Part shown: positions 47,625 to 61,000 of the stretch, piece after piece
How positions within the stretch are numbered: the stretch's first letter is position 1
Layout: every line of letters starts with the position of its first letter
Source: Lunularia cruciata
Taxonomy: Eukaryota; Streptophyta; Marchantiopsida; Lunulariales; Lunulariaceae
Reading direction: 5' to 3'
Assembly (NCBI GenBank): GCA_948567375.1
Contig: OX419761.1
Location: 26,538,501-26,602,500 of the forward strand
DNA length: 64,000 bases
Notes under the pieces: model-generated
Database searches by the model: none
Told to the model about the DNA's origin: nothing
Seen by the model: the letters and a program-made list of their open reading frames with translations, nothing else
Made by a program: the position numbers and the translations under genes

Positions 47625-49659
47625 ATGACTTCTTATTGTCTATTAAGTCCTCGAAGTAGTCTATGCATCAGCAGCGGACCTACTGCCGGGTTGGCTTTCA
47701 CGTCCAAGCAACGGATTAGCCTGGAATCATCAAAACCCTGGCATGCAGAAACCGGATCTGGTCTGAAGAAAACCAACTTTGTGAGGGATTGTGGTTGCAC
47801 GAAGGCAACGAGTTATGAGCGAAGCTTTCCATTATCGTCGAGTCCCTGGGAGGACTCGCTTGAATATTTTCTGGTTGACGTTGTAGGAGCGGAAGCAACT
47901 GAGCTCAATGTCCGACTGCTTGCACCTTTCACAATTGCGACGACGAAGTTGGAGTTTGTAGAAAATGTAGCGATCCGAGTGGAGTTGAGGGATGGGAGTG
48001 TTGGATACGGGGAGGCTCCGACTCTGCCTCCAGTTACAGCGGAAGACCAACCTATGGCTCTCCAAAGGGCTGCAGAGACCTGTAAATTCTTGGAGGTGCA
48101 AAGCAGATTGCCTTTGCGGAAGCTCCTGGAGTCCATTTCTGGGATTTGTCCTGGACATGAATTTGCCTCTGTAAGTTCATTTTCAGGAGAACCTGCATTT
48201 TCCACGCGTTTGTTCTACATATTTTCTGCAAAGTCTGCGTAATCGAAATAAAAGTCTGAAGTGGAATTTTCATCGAAGACTCTTGTGTAATCGTGCGTTG
48301 ACGCCGACAGACTGTTGCTTGAAGGTAAGAGCAGGGGTGGAAATGGCGGTTGTGGACGCAGTATCTCGGTCCCGCAATTTACCACTTTGGAAGTTTTTCG
48401 GGGGACATGGAAGGTCCATAGTCACCGATATCACGGTACAATTTACAGAAGTAGGCAAGTCAAAATTCGATGCTGCAATAAGGAACTTGGAGTCTGCACT
48501 AGAAGTTGAAGATTCTCGACCGGAGGTGATTATATCAGAGACTTCATGAGTTCAGAAACATTGATCTGGAACGGCTAACTTCATACACCTTTTTGATTTC
48601 TTTTTTCAGCTTATTTTCACAAGAAACACACGATTGCTTTGCAGATACCCATATCCCCTCCAGAAGAAGCAGAAGATCTGGCTCGTATGTATTTTGCAAG
48701 AGGGTTTACTACAATCAAGACCAAAGTAGGGGGACGAGACATCTCGTCAGACATTGCCCTTTTGAAAGCTATCAGGCGAGGACATCCATTGTGCTCCCTA
48801 ATCTTGGATGCCAACTGTGGGTATAGTGCTCAGGCAGCCATTCAGGTTCTTGAAGAGCTGCACGGTAAGATCTCACCACTAGCTTCTTCGCTCATTGTAG
48901 AGAGCTTGCTTGCATCTCAGTCCTTGTACTTGTCTTTCTCCTTTACTTCTGGTAACCCGGGATTTGAAATTTATTGCTCATAACTGATCATCCTTGATGG
49001 TTTGCATGTTGACAGAATCGGGGTTGACACCTTGTCTGTTTGAGCAACCAGTTATGAGAGACGACTGGGAAGGACTTGGCCAAGTCAGCAAGGTTGCCAG
49101 AGAGTTGTATGGTGTTCCCGTAGCAGCTGATGAGAGCTGTCGAAACATCAACGACGCGAGGTTCATCATTGAGAGAGGATTGGTGGAAGTTGTGAATGTA
49201 AAGCTAGCTAAGATGGGTGTTCTGGAAGCTCTGGAACTGATTGGACTGGTGAAGAGAGCAGGCCTAGATTTGATGATCGGTGGAATGGTAGAGACGCGGC
49301 TCGCCATGGGTTTTGCTGGGCATGTGGCTGCAGGTTTAGGATGTTTCAGGTTACTGGCTCTCCTTCACTTTCATTTCCTTCAAAGTCCATTATTCAATAT
49401 GGACCTGCACTTTTTCATAAATCTGATGTTTATTATCGGTGGTTTTTGTGTATGGTTTGACAGGTATTTTGATCTTGATACACCTCTCCTGCTTGCTGAA
49501 GATCCCGTGCATAGAGGTTATGAAGGTGAGTATAATCGGCCCTTATTTGATTTTAAACGGGTAGAATTCTTGGCTGATGCTATCAACTTAAACACTGCAG
49601 TTGATGGTGCGGTGTACAGGTTCACTGATGACTTCGGCCATGGAGGATCCATCTCATGA
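47625..49659 (+). CDS. L-Ala-D/L-Glu (dipeptide) epimerase-like, enolase superfamily
   Basis: It belongs to the muconate-lactonizing subgroup of the enolase superfamily, close to plant dipeptide epimerases. Exons are 47625-48170, 48325-48435, 48645-48864, 49016-49349 and 49464-49659, all with GT...AG introns and matching phases (468 aa). A further 75-base in-frame intron, 49526-49600, is likely; removing it gives 443 aa and a better fit to the family (GYE joined to VDGAVYRFTDDFGHGG). Catalytic residues are present: KTK (Lys244, Lys246), metal ligands Asp274 (LDAN), Glu302 (FEQP) and Asp331 (ADES), and Lys355 (NVKLAK). A Ser-rich N-terminus of about 80 residues before the enzyme fold suggests a plastid or mitochondrial transit peptide. 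Substrate is inferred from the family. It converges with the CDKB gene. Confidence 0.9.
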
Positions 49660-50738
49660 CTTACACAATACGTGAAGTGACGCTAGCAAGTTTGTGTTAT
49701 AAATAAGTTTGTTGAAGTATTTTGGTTGTCAGTGAAGATGAGGAAGTACCTGGACATGTAGCTGACAGTCTGAACTTCGAATATCAAATGCACAGCATAA
49801 GTGCCTACTTAGCGACTATTCGACCCGGGCAGTACTTCGACAGCAGACACATGTGGATGAAAAAATAACAGGTTCACGAAACTGTACACACGCTTTTGAC
49901 ACTAACCTAAACAAACCGCTGTACATCATACTATTTCAGTATGTTCGTAGACATCAACTCATTCGATAAAGAGAGCGTAGCTGCCACGCCAAAAGATCCA
50001 CAAGGTCTATCCGCATGGCCCGGAATTGACACCTGCAGTAGTCGCCTGATAAAGAAAACAGCATAGAGTCTCATTTTATGATCATGGTCATGGAACTAAG
50101 TGATGGGACAATTGAATGAATGTCATCATTTATTGTCAACAAAATTCATCAAAGGCGGTGGCAGTTATTGAGGTCTACAAACGCCCGGCAATTAGTTTCA
50201 AGTTGTTCACAGGGTAGTTAAACCCCAGATCACCTACACTTTGTCTGTACCCAAATTTCGATTTGTGAAGGCTGGATGTCAGTGTGTAAACACTGTGGGT
50301 GGTTAACGGATGAAATACGTTGGTTCTTGAGCTAGAACCACCCGCTCTTCTTTCTACACTAAAGCATAGTAGGCAGCTATCTAGTCAACTCTTCTTCACT
50401 ACTGAGTGCAAGAAGACTGAGAAAATATCTCGTGCCCTTCAATGCGAAAGTCTCACTGACAGCAAGCCTGCAGAATCAGCAGGCTTGAAGCTTAGAATTT
50501 CCCATCGATATTCTATCCGTCTACCGCGTCTCATAATAGCACTAGAATAATTTACAAAGTCTATCACCGAGAAGCCCATCATTCTTGGACACTTATACAG
50601 CACTATTCACAATGTACGCAGGTCCAGCCCTTAAATTGACACTAGTCAGTGACTTCTGGAAATGTGATACCCAACGAGGATGGACTGGCACCGGAATGTA
50701 GAGAGTCCAAGATGAAATGCGGCGATTGGCGAATCTGT
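49660..50738. other. Region between convergent genes
   Basis: It holds the 3' untranslated parts of the epimerase (plus) and CDKB (minus) genes. A 9-base inverted repeat (CAAGCCTGC and GCAGGCTTG) lies at 50463-50487. No other gene is seen. Confidence 0.5.
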
Positions 50739-53098
<2,360 letters not shown>

Positions 53099-53225
53099 GG
53101 ACCCGTTCAACTCAAGATCTGATTCTAAAATCGGATTAGTCGGTACGAGGCAAGTCTCCACAATAGAAGAGATTATCCTCCTCCGATCAGAACACAGCTT
53201 CCATCCGGAAAGAATTTTGACGGAC

Positions 53226-53233
53226 TTTCGCGC
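53226..53233. promoter_or_regulatory. E2F consensus site in CDKB leader region
   Basis: TTTCGCGC matches TTTSSCGC exactly, 128 bases upstream of the CDKB start codon. E2F control of plant CDKB1 genes is known; binding here is inferred. Confidence 0.5.
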
Positions 53234-53743
53234 CCAGAAATCAATGGTCGATCTCTTACCGAGACCTGAGCCCCGGACACGCGAATAAATACTTAAATAA
53301 ACTCCACCCCTCCACTCCTCGAGAATCAAAACCCTGCAATATCTCCCTCCTTAGTCCTGAAGCTCACATATACTTGAGAGAGCAGTCTCGAGGGCAAAGC
53401 AAGACAACAACCAAATCTGAAACGCTCTAATTACGAGACAACGTCCACATTTGGGCTCCTCGAGAGCAAAACGCAGACTGCTTGAGATCAGAGAAAGGAA
53501 ACTTGACAATGGAGAAGAGAATGAGGCAAGAAAACACCCATGACAGTAGGAAAGCTGTGACTCAAGTTCGCTGGGGGAGAGGCAGACGAAATGAGAGCGG
53601 GGAATGCGAGTGAGAAGGAGAGAGAAATGGAGTTGAGGATTGAAGTGTTGGTAGATGGGAAGAGATTGAACCCCTTGAGGTGGCGGAAGTGACATGACCG
53701 ATGATGAGACGAAGACGAGAGAGGAAGAGGAGGAAGCAAGAAC

Positions 53744-53754
53744 TAGCCGTTGGA
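53744..53754 (-). promoter_or_regulatory. MSA (mitotic-specific activator) element
   Basis: The minus strand reads TCCAACGGCTA, an exact match to the MSA consensus (T/C)C(T/C)AACGG(T/C)(T/C)A that three-repeat MYB factors bind in G2/M genes. It lies 646 bases upstream of the CDKB ATG in the gene's orientation. A second AACGG core lies at 53894-53898. Confidence 0.55.
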
Positions 53755-54111
53755 GGAAACACCCAACGAGGATGAGAAATTTGAAATTTCAGACGGTGAG
53801 GATTCCTTGATCTTCGTCGTACTAGTGAGAATATACCACCACGTGGAACACTAACCCCTCTCAGTGCCAGTAACGCGACCTTTTGACATGGGACCGTTAA
53901 CTTTCAACGAGCGAAAGAGCAAACCGCTAATTCTAGCCGCGATGGGTGGATGTAGTCGTCGCTATATAACGGGAAGTTGGTCGGTATATTTGAAGGGATC
54001 GCATCTTGGAGGGAAAGATAGCTACGGGATCCGCCAAATTTGGCAGCGGGAATAGGGGGATGCAAATCACTCCAGGGCTTACCTCTAAAGGGAAAGAGGT
54101 TTGTTCACCGA

Positions 54112-54119
54112 TTTCCCGC
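54112..54119. promoter_or_regulatory. Second E2F consensus site upstream of CDKB
   Basis: TTTCCCGC, an exact TTTSSCGC match about 1.0 kb upstream of the CDKB start codon. Confidence 0.4.
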
Positions 54120-54205
54120 GTGGATTGGTTTCGAAACCACTGCACCAGGTTTCTTTTGAATGTTGTTTTTCAACCACGCGGCGTGCACCAACGACTTAGT
54201 TTTTG

Positions 54206-54334
54206 AACCGCACGGTTGATGATGATGACGCACTAATTGACTTTTGCGTCCCGCCTCTTCCTGCGAGCTGCACGTTGCCAGATACGACCGTCGACGATAA
54301 ACCGCACGGTAACATCTTCCCGAACCGCACGGTT
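54206..54334. promoter_or_regulatory. Three copies of the palindrome AACCGCACGGTT
   Basis: Copies lie at 54206-54217, 54299-54310 (last base A) and 54323-54334. The arms AACCG and CGGTT are reverse complements, and CGGTTG at the first copy matches a MYB-type core. The group is about 1.1-1.2 kb upstream of CDKB. Confidence 0.45.
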
Positions 54335-54442
54335 TTCACTTTTACTTGATCTTCTCGTCCTTGTCCAGCCCAGTTGAACCGAGAGTCAGCACCAGCCAAA
54401 TTAGTAAAACGATAATCTATTTTGAAAGTACCTACGTAGTGT

Positions 54443-54584
54443 CATATTTAACAAGTTGAGCTAATCGGACACATTAGGGGGTTTCAGATTTAAGCTTTCG
54501 GACGAGGATCCGTAATATTTTACAATTTGAGATGATCGGACACATTAGGGGTTTCAGATTTAAGCTATCAAAGGAGGATCCGGA
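54443..54584. repeat. 71-bp tandem duplication
   Basis: TCGGACACATTAGGGG occurs at 54465 and 54536. Both units end near GAGGATCCG. Confidence 0.85.
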
Positions 54585-54796
54585 GATATCTGTACAAACT
54601 TGTACAATAACCTATAAAATATTTACAGGTAAAATATTTAGTGGAAGTTGATGAGTATTACCTAAAGCCCTACATAGTTACGGGAATGGAGTGCTTACGG
54701 GTATCCCATAAAACTTCAATGCACATTAATGTTGAGATTAATGATGAGAGTTTTCAAAGTCATTCAAACTTCAAAGCCCCGGCACGTTCAGTCAGA

Positions 54797-54908
54797 GGCA
54801 TTCGCGCATTTGACCAGTTGAGAGTTGAGAGACATTCGCATTTTGAAATCATGGCATTCGTCCATTTGACCAATTGAGAGTCGGGAGACATTCGCATTTT
54901 GAGATCAT
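54797..54908. repeat. 56-bp tandem duplication
   Basis: Units 54797-54852 and 54853-54908 begin GGCATTCG and share AGACATTCGCATTTTGA. Confidence 0.88.
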
Positions 54909-55348
54909 TAGCACATTACTTTTGTGTATGTTCGCCCTCTATTTGTTTTGTGTAATGTGTGTCATGTTTGCAAACACACGAGAAATTCACACAAAGAAAT
55001 TTTATTTATGCCAAACACACAAGAAAATTTGTTTCCGTCAAAGCGGACGTGAAACATGGAGATATTTAGAGATCTGCTCGAAGCGGCGGGGATGTGACAC
55101 AAGAAATTTAGATATCAACGGCAGTGGTTTGTTACGAGAAGTCGAATTAACATTGGGGGGTTTTAGAAATAGATTTGACGGATGTCTAAGGGATTCTTAA
55201 CAAACTTCGGAATATATTTTAGTGAACTCTGTAACAAGACTAGAGTGTAATAACTGAATGCTGTGTAAATTCAGTTATAGGATATTTTATCAAAATTGCA
55301 TTCATTTATAAAACTGAAGCCTGAAGTTTTGGATGTTTAGGAATGCCG

Positions 55349-55459
55349 TAACTAAATAAATGATTGTCAGACAAAGTGACGTGTTCTGTCAAGGGATGGA
55401 CACTAACTAACTAAATGATTGTCAGACAAAGTGAAGTGTTCTGTCAAGAGGATGGACAC
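55349..55459. repeat. 55-bp tandem duplication
   Basis: TGATTGTCAGACAAAGTGA occurs at 55361 and 55416. Both units end GGATGGACAC. Confidence 0.9.
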
Positions 55460-57240
55460 GTGGTTAGATGAGTCAAATATAATTTATGATTTGGTTTGCG
55501 TATTTGAGATCCAAATGCACCACCTCAACAATTCTAAATTCTAAACTTGAATTCACCACCCTCTCAAGCAAATGTGCAAGTTGTCAAGCAACTAACGGTT
55601 TTGTAGTTTTGCATTGGTGTGGGAAATGATCAGCAACGTCGTGCGGGCAACCAAGAAATTGATTAGGGGTCAAGGAATTTGACGTTGGGAGTGCAACAAT
55701 TTTTTTGCAATGGGAGATCAAGTACCTTGTTTTAGTGCATGAGACTCACTTTTTTATGTTGATCCAAGACCTATAGAGTCAGGACCAGGATTCGCAACCT
55801 CAACAACTATTAGGTAAATTTGAAGACTTGTTGAGGATGGCTTCATCTGCACCGGTCAAAACAAACAAGGACAAACAATTTTGCATGGAAACACACCATT
55901 ATAGCCAAATACTGGATTATTTGGAGGACCTCAAGCATTTTGCACAGATTCATGGTGGGAATTGCAAAAAGCACATTTAGAAATTTACCACATTTAGTTT
56001 CATGGCAACCTTTTTGATTAGGGAGGGACAAGGATTTCCTACATAGATGATAGGTGACAAGCTTTACAAAAAATGGTTGCAATACATGAAATAGCACAAA
56101 GAAACTCGATAGCTTAAGAACAAGTCTATTGGAGAAGGTCTCACAGAGAATGAATATAGCAAAGTGGTGGAGAACTATAGAAGATAAATCAAATGGAATG
56201 TGCCCATATTTTGCAAGAATGAAGCCATGTTTGGGACCAGAGCAAACATAAGTCCACATGCAATGGTAAGTTTAGGAGTTTTTAATCCCACTTTGAGCAA
56301 GATTTGTGGTGAGGAGGAGGTCCATGAAGGTGCACAGGAGTCCTTGCAATTCACATCTCCTCTAGAGGTGGTGCTCCATGACTCGGGCCCCCAGTTGGTC
56401 GCAAACACCCAAGGGGTGGAAAGTATACCAAGTGGCATGTACAATGGAATGCTTTCTATCACCCAAAGATGAGTCTCCATTTGTTCCACAAATCAAGGAA
56501 TCACCTTTCATTACACCATTGCCTTTAACTTCTACAAGGGATGGATCTGAGTGTGCTTTTCATCAACCAAGAAGGGGAACATGACCTAAAGAGGAGGAAA
56601 GGTGGAATATCAGCAAGTAAGGCACACAAGTTGTCACCTAGTATGCTATTATCTCATGATAGCAAAAATTACCATGTTGAAGTCAAATACTATAGAATCC
56701 AAGGAGAGGTTACGACTAACTGAACTAGAAGCCACAAACATGAGGAAAAGAGAGAAACAATGATGAGAATGGAAGCAGAGCGAGTTAGATTAGAGACAAA
56801 GAAGATGAAAATTGAAATTGAGAAAAAATTGAGTGTAGATAGAAGGAAAGTGTAGATAAAAGGCTAGGGCAAACAAACACAAATTTAAGGAGAAGAGTTT
56901 GGAATCAAAGTGCACTCATGAAATCAAAATGAGTCTCATATAGGTAGGGAAAACTCCCAAGGAGATAAGTAACTATTTCAAAGTCCTCACTCAAACTCAA
57001 TGTCCATCCAACTCTACTGATAGTGATAGCAAATAATATACCAACATGTAACCTTTATTATGATTATAATAAAGATGAGTTATGGAAACTTGATAAATGA
57101 TGCTAGTCCCTAGTTGTTACCTCTTTACCATCATTTCCTCCCTTGTTTTTTCTTTGTTGCACCTAGTCAACCCAAGATGCCACGAGTTGTTGCTTAGTGC
57201 CACCCATAACTCTTTTCTGCTACCGCTCATCACTGCTCAT
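55460..57240. other. Unassigned stretch, probably decayed coding
   Basis: Broken frames occur on the plus strand. At about 56740-56850 a Lys/Glu/Arg-rich, coiled-coil-like stretch is visible (NMRKREKQ, ERVRLETKKMKIEIEKK in separate frames). I do not recognise the family. It may be part of a mobile element or a captured gene fragment. Confidence 0.35.
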
Positions 57241-57269
57241 CCTTGCTCAATGCCACACTTGTTAAATAA

Positions 57270-57440
57270 AGGCCAACGGCGCTCATCGGTGCTTGAAGGC
57301 ACTCGTAGGCACTCAATTGTGCTCATAGGCGCTTGTAAATGGTGGTAGGCGCTTGTAGGTGCTAGTATGTGCTTGCTTTAAATTGGTGGTGCTTGTTGGC
57401 ACTCGTCAATGCCTGTAGACGCTCATTGGCGCTAAGTGAT
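57270..57440. repeat. Degenerate minisatellite
   Basis: About ten imperfect copies of a 10-14 base unit like GGCGCTTGTAGGTGCT or GGCACTCGTAGGC. Confidence 0.7.
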
Positions 57441-57614
57441 GCCCGTAGTGGGTTAAGTGTGGTAACTCGTGATGTAGGTGGTGCACATGAGTGCCAAGTT
57501 GGTGCACATAGGTGCCAAGTGATGTCTTGTTTGATGCACAAGGCACAATTGACTATATAGCACATAAAAATATGAGAGTCAAACAAAATTATGAGAATTT
57601 CACAAGTGTAAACT

Positions 57615-57615
57615 A

Positions 57616-57661
<46 letters not shown>

Positions 57662-57664
57662 ATA
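57615..57664. repeat. Compound (TA)n(TG)n microsatellite
   Basis: About 12 TA units pass directly into about 11 TG units. Confidence 0.95.
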
Positions 57665-57739
57665 AAAGACAAATGTATACATGGGGATAAATGAACAAAA
57701 GATGTATATAATTGGGGAGCCAATAAAACCTAAACCTGT

Positions 57740-59820
57740 GACTATGGTAGAGGAGGAGGTGAAGAAGAAGAGGGAGATGTACCATGGTGTCTAAGTGCTA
57801 CTACTGCATCCTCAAGTCTACGAAGATATACATGATGTTGAATCTGAAATGGAATCAATGACCACCATAGGGTCCACTTGCTCTCATCCAAGTCTCGGTG
57901 CCTAATATTGCTAGCAAAGAGATAATATGGGTCACTACTATAAGAACTCAATCTACTTGATGTCCATTCCTCTTTTGCGCAACTAACAACAAGTCTATTG
58001 TCATGGACAAATCTGTCCAAAGCACTCGTCAAAGGGTCAAATGCCCAAGTGTATGATGCTCTTTGTACCCTATAAGGACAGAAGTGGGTAGGATGGATAG
58101 CACCATGTGGATGGTTCCTATAATAAGAGAGTGCACAACTATCTATGATCAAAAGATCACAAAGATGTAAACCTAATGAAGTAAGATGCTCATATGATCT
58201 AACTCTAAGTCCTCTGAACTCAGAATCTTGTTGGATATTTGCAGAACACAAACAAGCCATGAGGCAAGACCCGGTGTGAACTCCCTCCAGGAGTTTGGAA
58301 CACTACCACATACTCCATAGCAACCACTCCACTCCAACCGGAGTAAGATCTATCCACAAGATAAGATGTTTGCTATGCTTTGCTCAAAGCATAGCAAATA
58401 AAACTGGATGAAATAGCTAACACTAGGATAGGCTACCCACCTTATAGGCCCGGCAGTTGTGTGAAGGCACCAACCATGCCTAGTCATCTTGCTCTCCCAT
58501 GCATGAAAACCAATAGCACCACGAGTCCATAATGATGCCAAACAAGTAACATCCACAATAATAATCTTCTTCCGTAAGAAGCTTGGAAAGAGGATACATG
58601 GAATATACTCTCTTGATAGACAAATCCTCTCTCTAAACTCAGTCTGAGTGCCTTGAGTCTCCACACTATGAGGTAACACATGGGTGGTATCAGTCTAGGT
58701 CTGTATCTCATGACGAGTATGGGTCTGGCAAGCAATAGTACGTAGTCTTGGTCCAAGATAAGCCACACGAGCCCTCATTTGAGCTAGACTACTCTCCTCT
58801 CCTCTACCTAAACATGTGCACTCTTGCACCTCTCTATAGCATATGCTAACTCTCGCATCTGATTCTATAACTGGACCCTATAACCCCCCACCATGGTAGC
58901 AGCACCTAGTATGTCCAAGTCCAACTCAGCTAATCTGTACCTTCTCTCTCTCTCAAAAGTAAGCAAGGTCTGATGCCTCTCTTCCTTTGCAGTAAGTAAA
59001 TCCTCTCAATCACAAAAAATTCCCTCTCGCTCTAGTAGTAATCTCTCTCTCTCCTCTACACTCTTGTGCTCAAGCAATAATCTCTCTCTCTCCTCTACAC
59101 TCTCCAATCTACTCTCACGCTCTAGGAGATTTCTCTCTCTACACTCAGCCACTCAAACACAATCATCTAAAATACAATTGATGTCAACCAAAAAAGAAGG
59201 AGGTAAAGGTACTCTGAAATGCAAAGGGTCACCAACCCCCTCCACAGATGGAGAAAGTGGTGAAGGAGAAGAAGAGGGAAAAGGAGCTATCTCAACAAAG
59301 GGTAAGAGATGTGTCTCAACACAAATCTATTGAACATTTGTTCACAAGTAGTATAGTTAGGTATCCATCAAGTACAAATTCATATTAGAATTTTAGAAAT
59401 ACACCAAGTTGACAAGTTCATTAATTAAAGCTTTTTAAATCAACTCATTTATTAAATTTGGTAATGGTATATACAAAAGAACTTTGTATGTTTTCCAACA
59501 TACAAAAATATATATATGATAAAACTCAAACCTAATCAATCACTCACCATCCTCATCCTCTCCCTGATCCTCCTTATCATTAATAGTCTCATCCTCATCC
59601 GAGCTATCTGCATCCTCATGATCATCATCATGCTCTCCCTCATGTATAATCTATTCCTCTCCATCACTCAGGTACATTACGTCCTCCTTTGGAATGAAAC
59701 CTCTCTCCACAAAGAGATGAGTGAGTATCTACCCATGCAAAGTGACCCTAAACCTCCACTTAGGACTACTCAATTGGCTTTGCAAACTCTCCACCTCTGC
59801 AATGATAGCTCTAAATGCTA
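57740..59820 (-). pseudogene. Unrecognised decayed coding region, minus strand
   Basis: Minus-strand frames follow in a consistent order. About 59690-59550 is acidic (HEGEHDDDHEDADSSDEDE). About 59130-58800 is a coiled coil with ERERLLLE repeated, then TLLTFERERRYRLAELDLD and MVGGYRV. 58768-58350 has FRERICLSREYIPC and GAIGFHAWESKMTRHGW. 58260-57742 is a 172-codon frame with LCDLLIIDSCALSYYRNH, YTWAFDPLTSALDRFV and FQIQHHVYLRRLEDAV. Several stops separate them. The consistent order suggests one large protein gene, now broken and perhaps with introns. I do not recognise its family, and a transposon-borne gene is possible. Confidence 0.45.
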
Positions 59821-61000
59821 ACTCTTCCCAATCATATCCTCCACACCAAATCTCCTCAACTCGGTCTTGGTGTTGAGTACCAAATGCCCATGTACAGTAA
59901 CACTCATTTGTGCATGTGTGTGGTATTGTGATAATTTAGCTTGGTATAACTCAATTTGGACTTTTGAGTCAATTGACACTATTGTAATTGCTATCATGAT
60001 GAGAGGAAGAGTCTTCATATCAAGTCATCATGATGGAGCATTGGAGATGACATGGAACCTTCCAAGTTTATACTCAAGTTTGATGTCAAACAACTATAGT
60101 TGTTCCTCACATCAATGATATCAACTCTTCATATGCTCCAAATGTAATATCTACAATAAGGGTTTGTGATTGGTTTGCATGATTAGTTGTTTCTCCAAGA
60201 GATAATGCCTCCATACCTTGGTGGCATATACCATTGCTAGTTGTTCTCAATCTCAAGTAGAGTAATTTATTTTTGTGGTGTTTAGTCGGCAAGACACAAT
60301 GGCAATGGGATGTAACCCATTTGGAAATTCTTGTTGTAACATAGTTCCAATGGTCAAGTTAGAAGCATCAAAGTCAACTACAAAAGGTAGTTGAGGATCA
60401 TATGGTTGAAGAATGGGTCTTGAAGACACTATATGTTTCAGCTTCTAGAATGCTTCTTTGTGCTTGGTGGTCTAGTGAAAGCTTGAGGTCTTCTCCAAGA
60501 GATCAGTCAATGGTGCGGCCACATGAGCATGATAGTGGAGGAACTGTTTGTAAAAACTTGCCAATCCATTCAATACCTACATTGCTATGGTATCCTTTGG
60601 AGTAAGCCAATCCATAATGGCCTTCATTTTCTCCACTTCCATCTTGATCTTCTCCAATGAGACCTTATGACCCAAGAAGGTAACTACTTTCTACCAAAAG
60701 GTACACTTTGACCTCATGCAATAAAACTTCCATTGATGTAGTTTTCTTAGGACTTCTTGTACATGATTTATGTGTTCTACCTCCATTTTGCTATAGATTA
60801 AAATATCATCCAAGAAAACCACCACATATTGATCCAATAACCCATCCAACATCTGATGCATCTTATCTATGAAGATTTCCAAAGCATTAGTGAGCCCAAA
60901 TGGTAAAACTCTCTATTCAAATTGCCCATACCTTGTGCAAAAGGTAATCTTTGTTCACATCTTCCTTATCGATGGAAATATGCTAATAGCCATTTCAAAT
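59821..61000 (-). pseudogene. Antisense gypsy reverse transcriptase and RNase H remains
   Basis: On the minus strand, from 61000 down: SIDKEDVNK-like RT sequence, then 60882-60691 with VVVFLDDILIYSKM (the FLDD active site). Next, in broken frames, come VLNGLASFYKQFLHYHAHVA, VVDFDASNLTIG and EQLAMVYATKVW. The order and wording match family A at 22080-22860, so it is a related element fragment in the opposite direction. The part below about 59980 is less certain. Confidence 0.75.

Noticed and set aside
47813-48273. Minus-strand frames of 73-130 codons opposite epimerase exon 1
   Set aside because: Overlap a well-supported exon with conserved family sequence on the other strand.
53351-53762. 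Minus-strand Ser/Leu/Pro-rich frames upstream of CDKB
   Set aside because: They lie in a pyrimidine-rich leader; composition explains the open frames and no domain is seen.
57270-57440. CRISPR-like or centromere-like array
   Set aside because: Units are 10-14 bases, degenerate and without spacers; it is a small minisatellite.
57362-57682. Minus-strand frame with a His-Thr repeat
   Set aside because: It is the translation of the TA/TG microsatellite.
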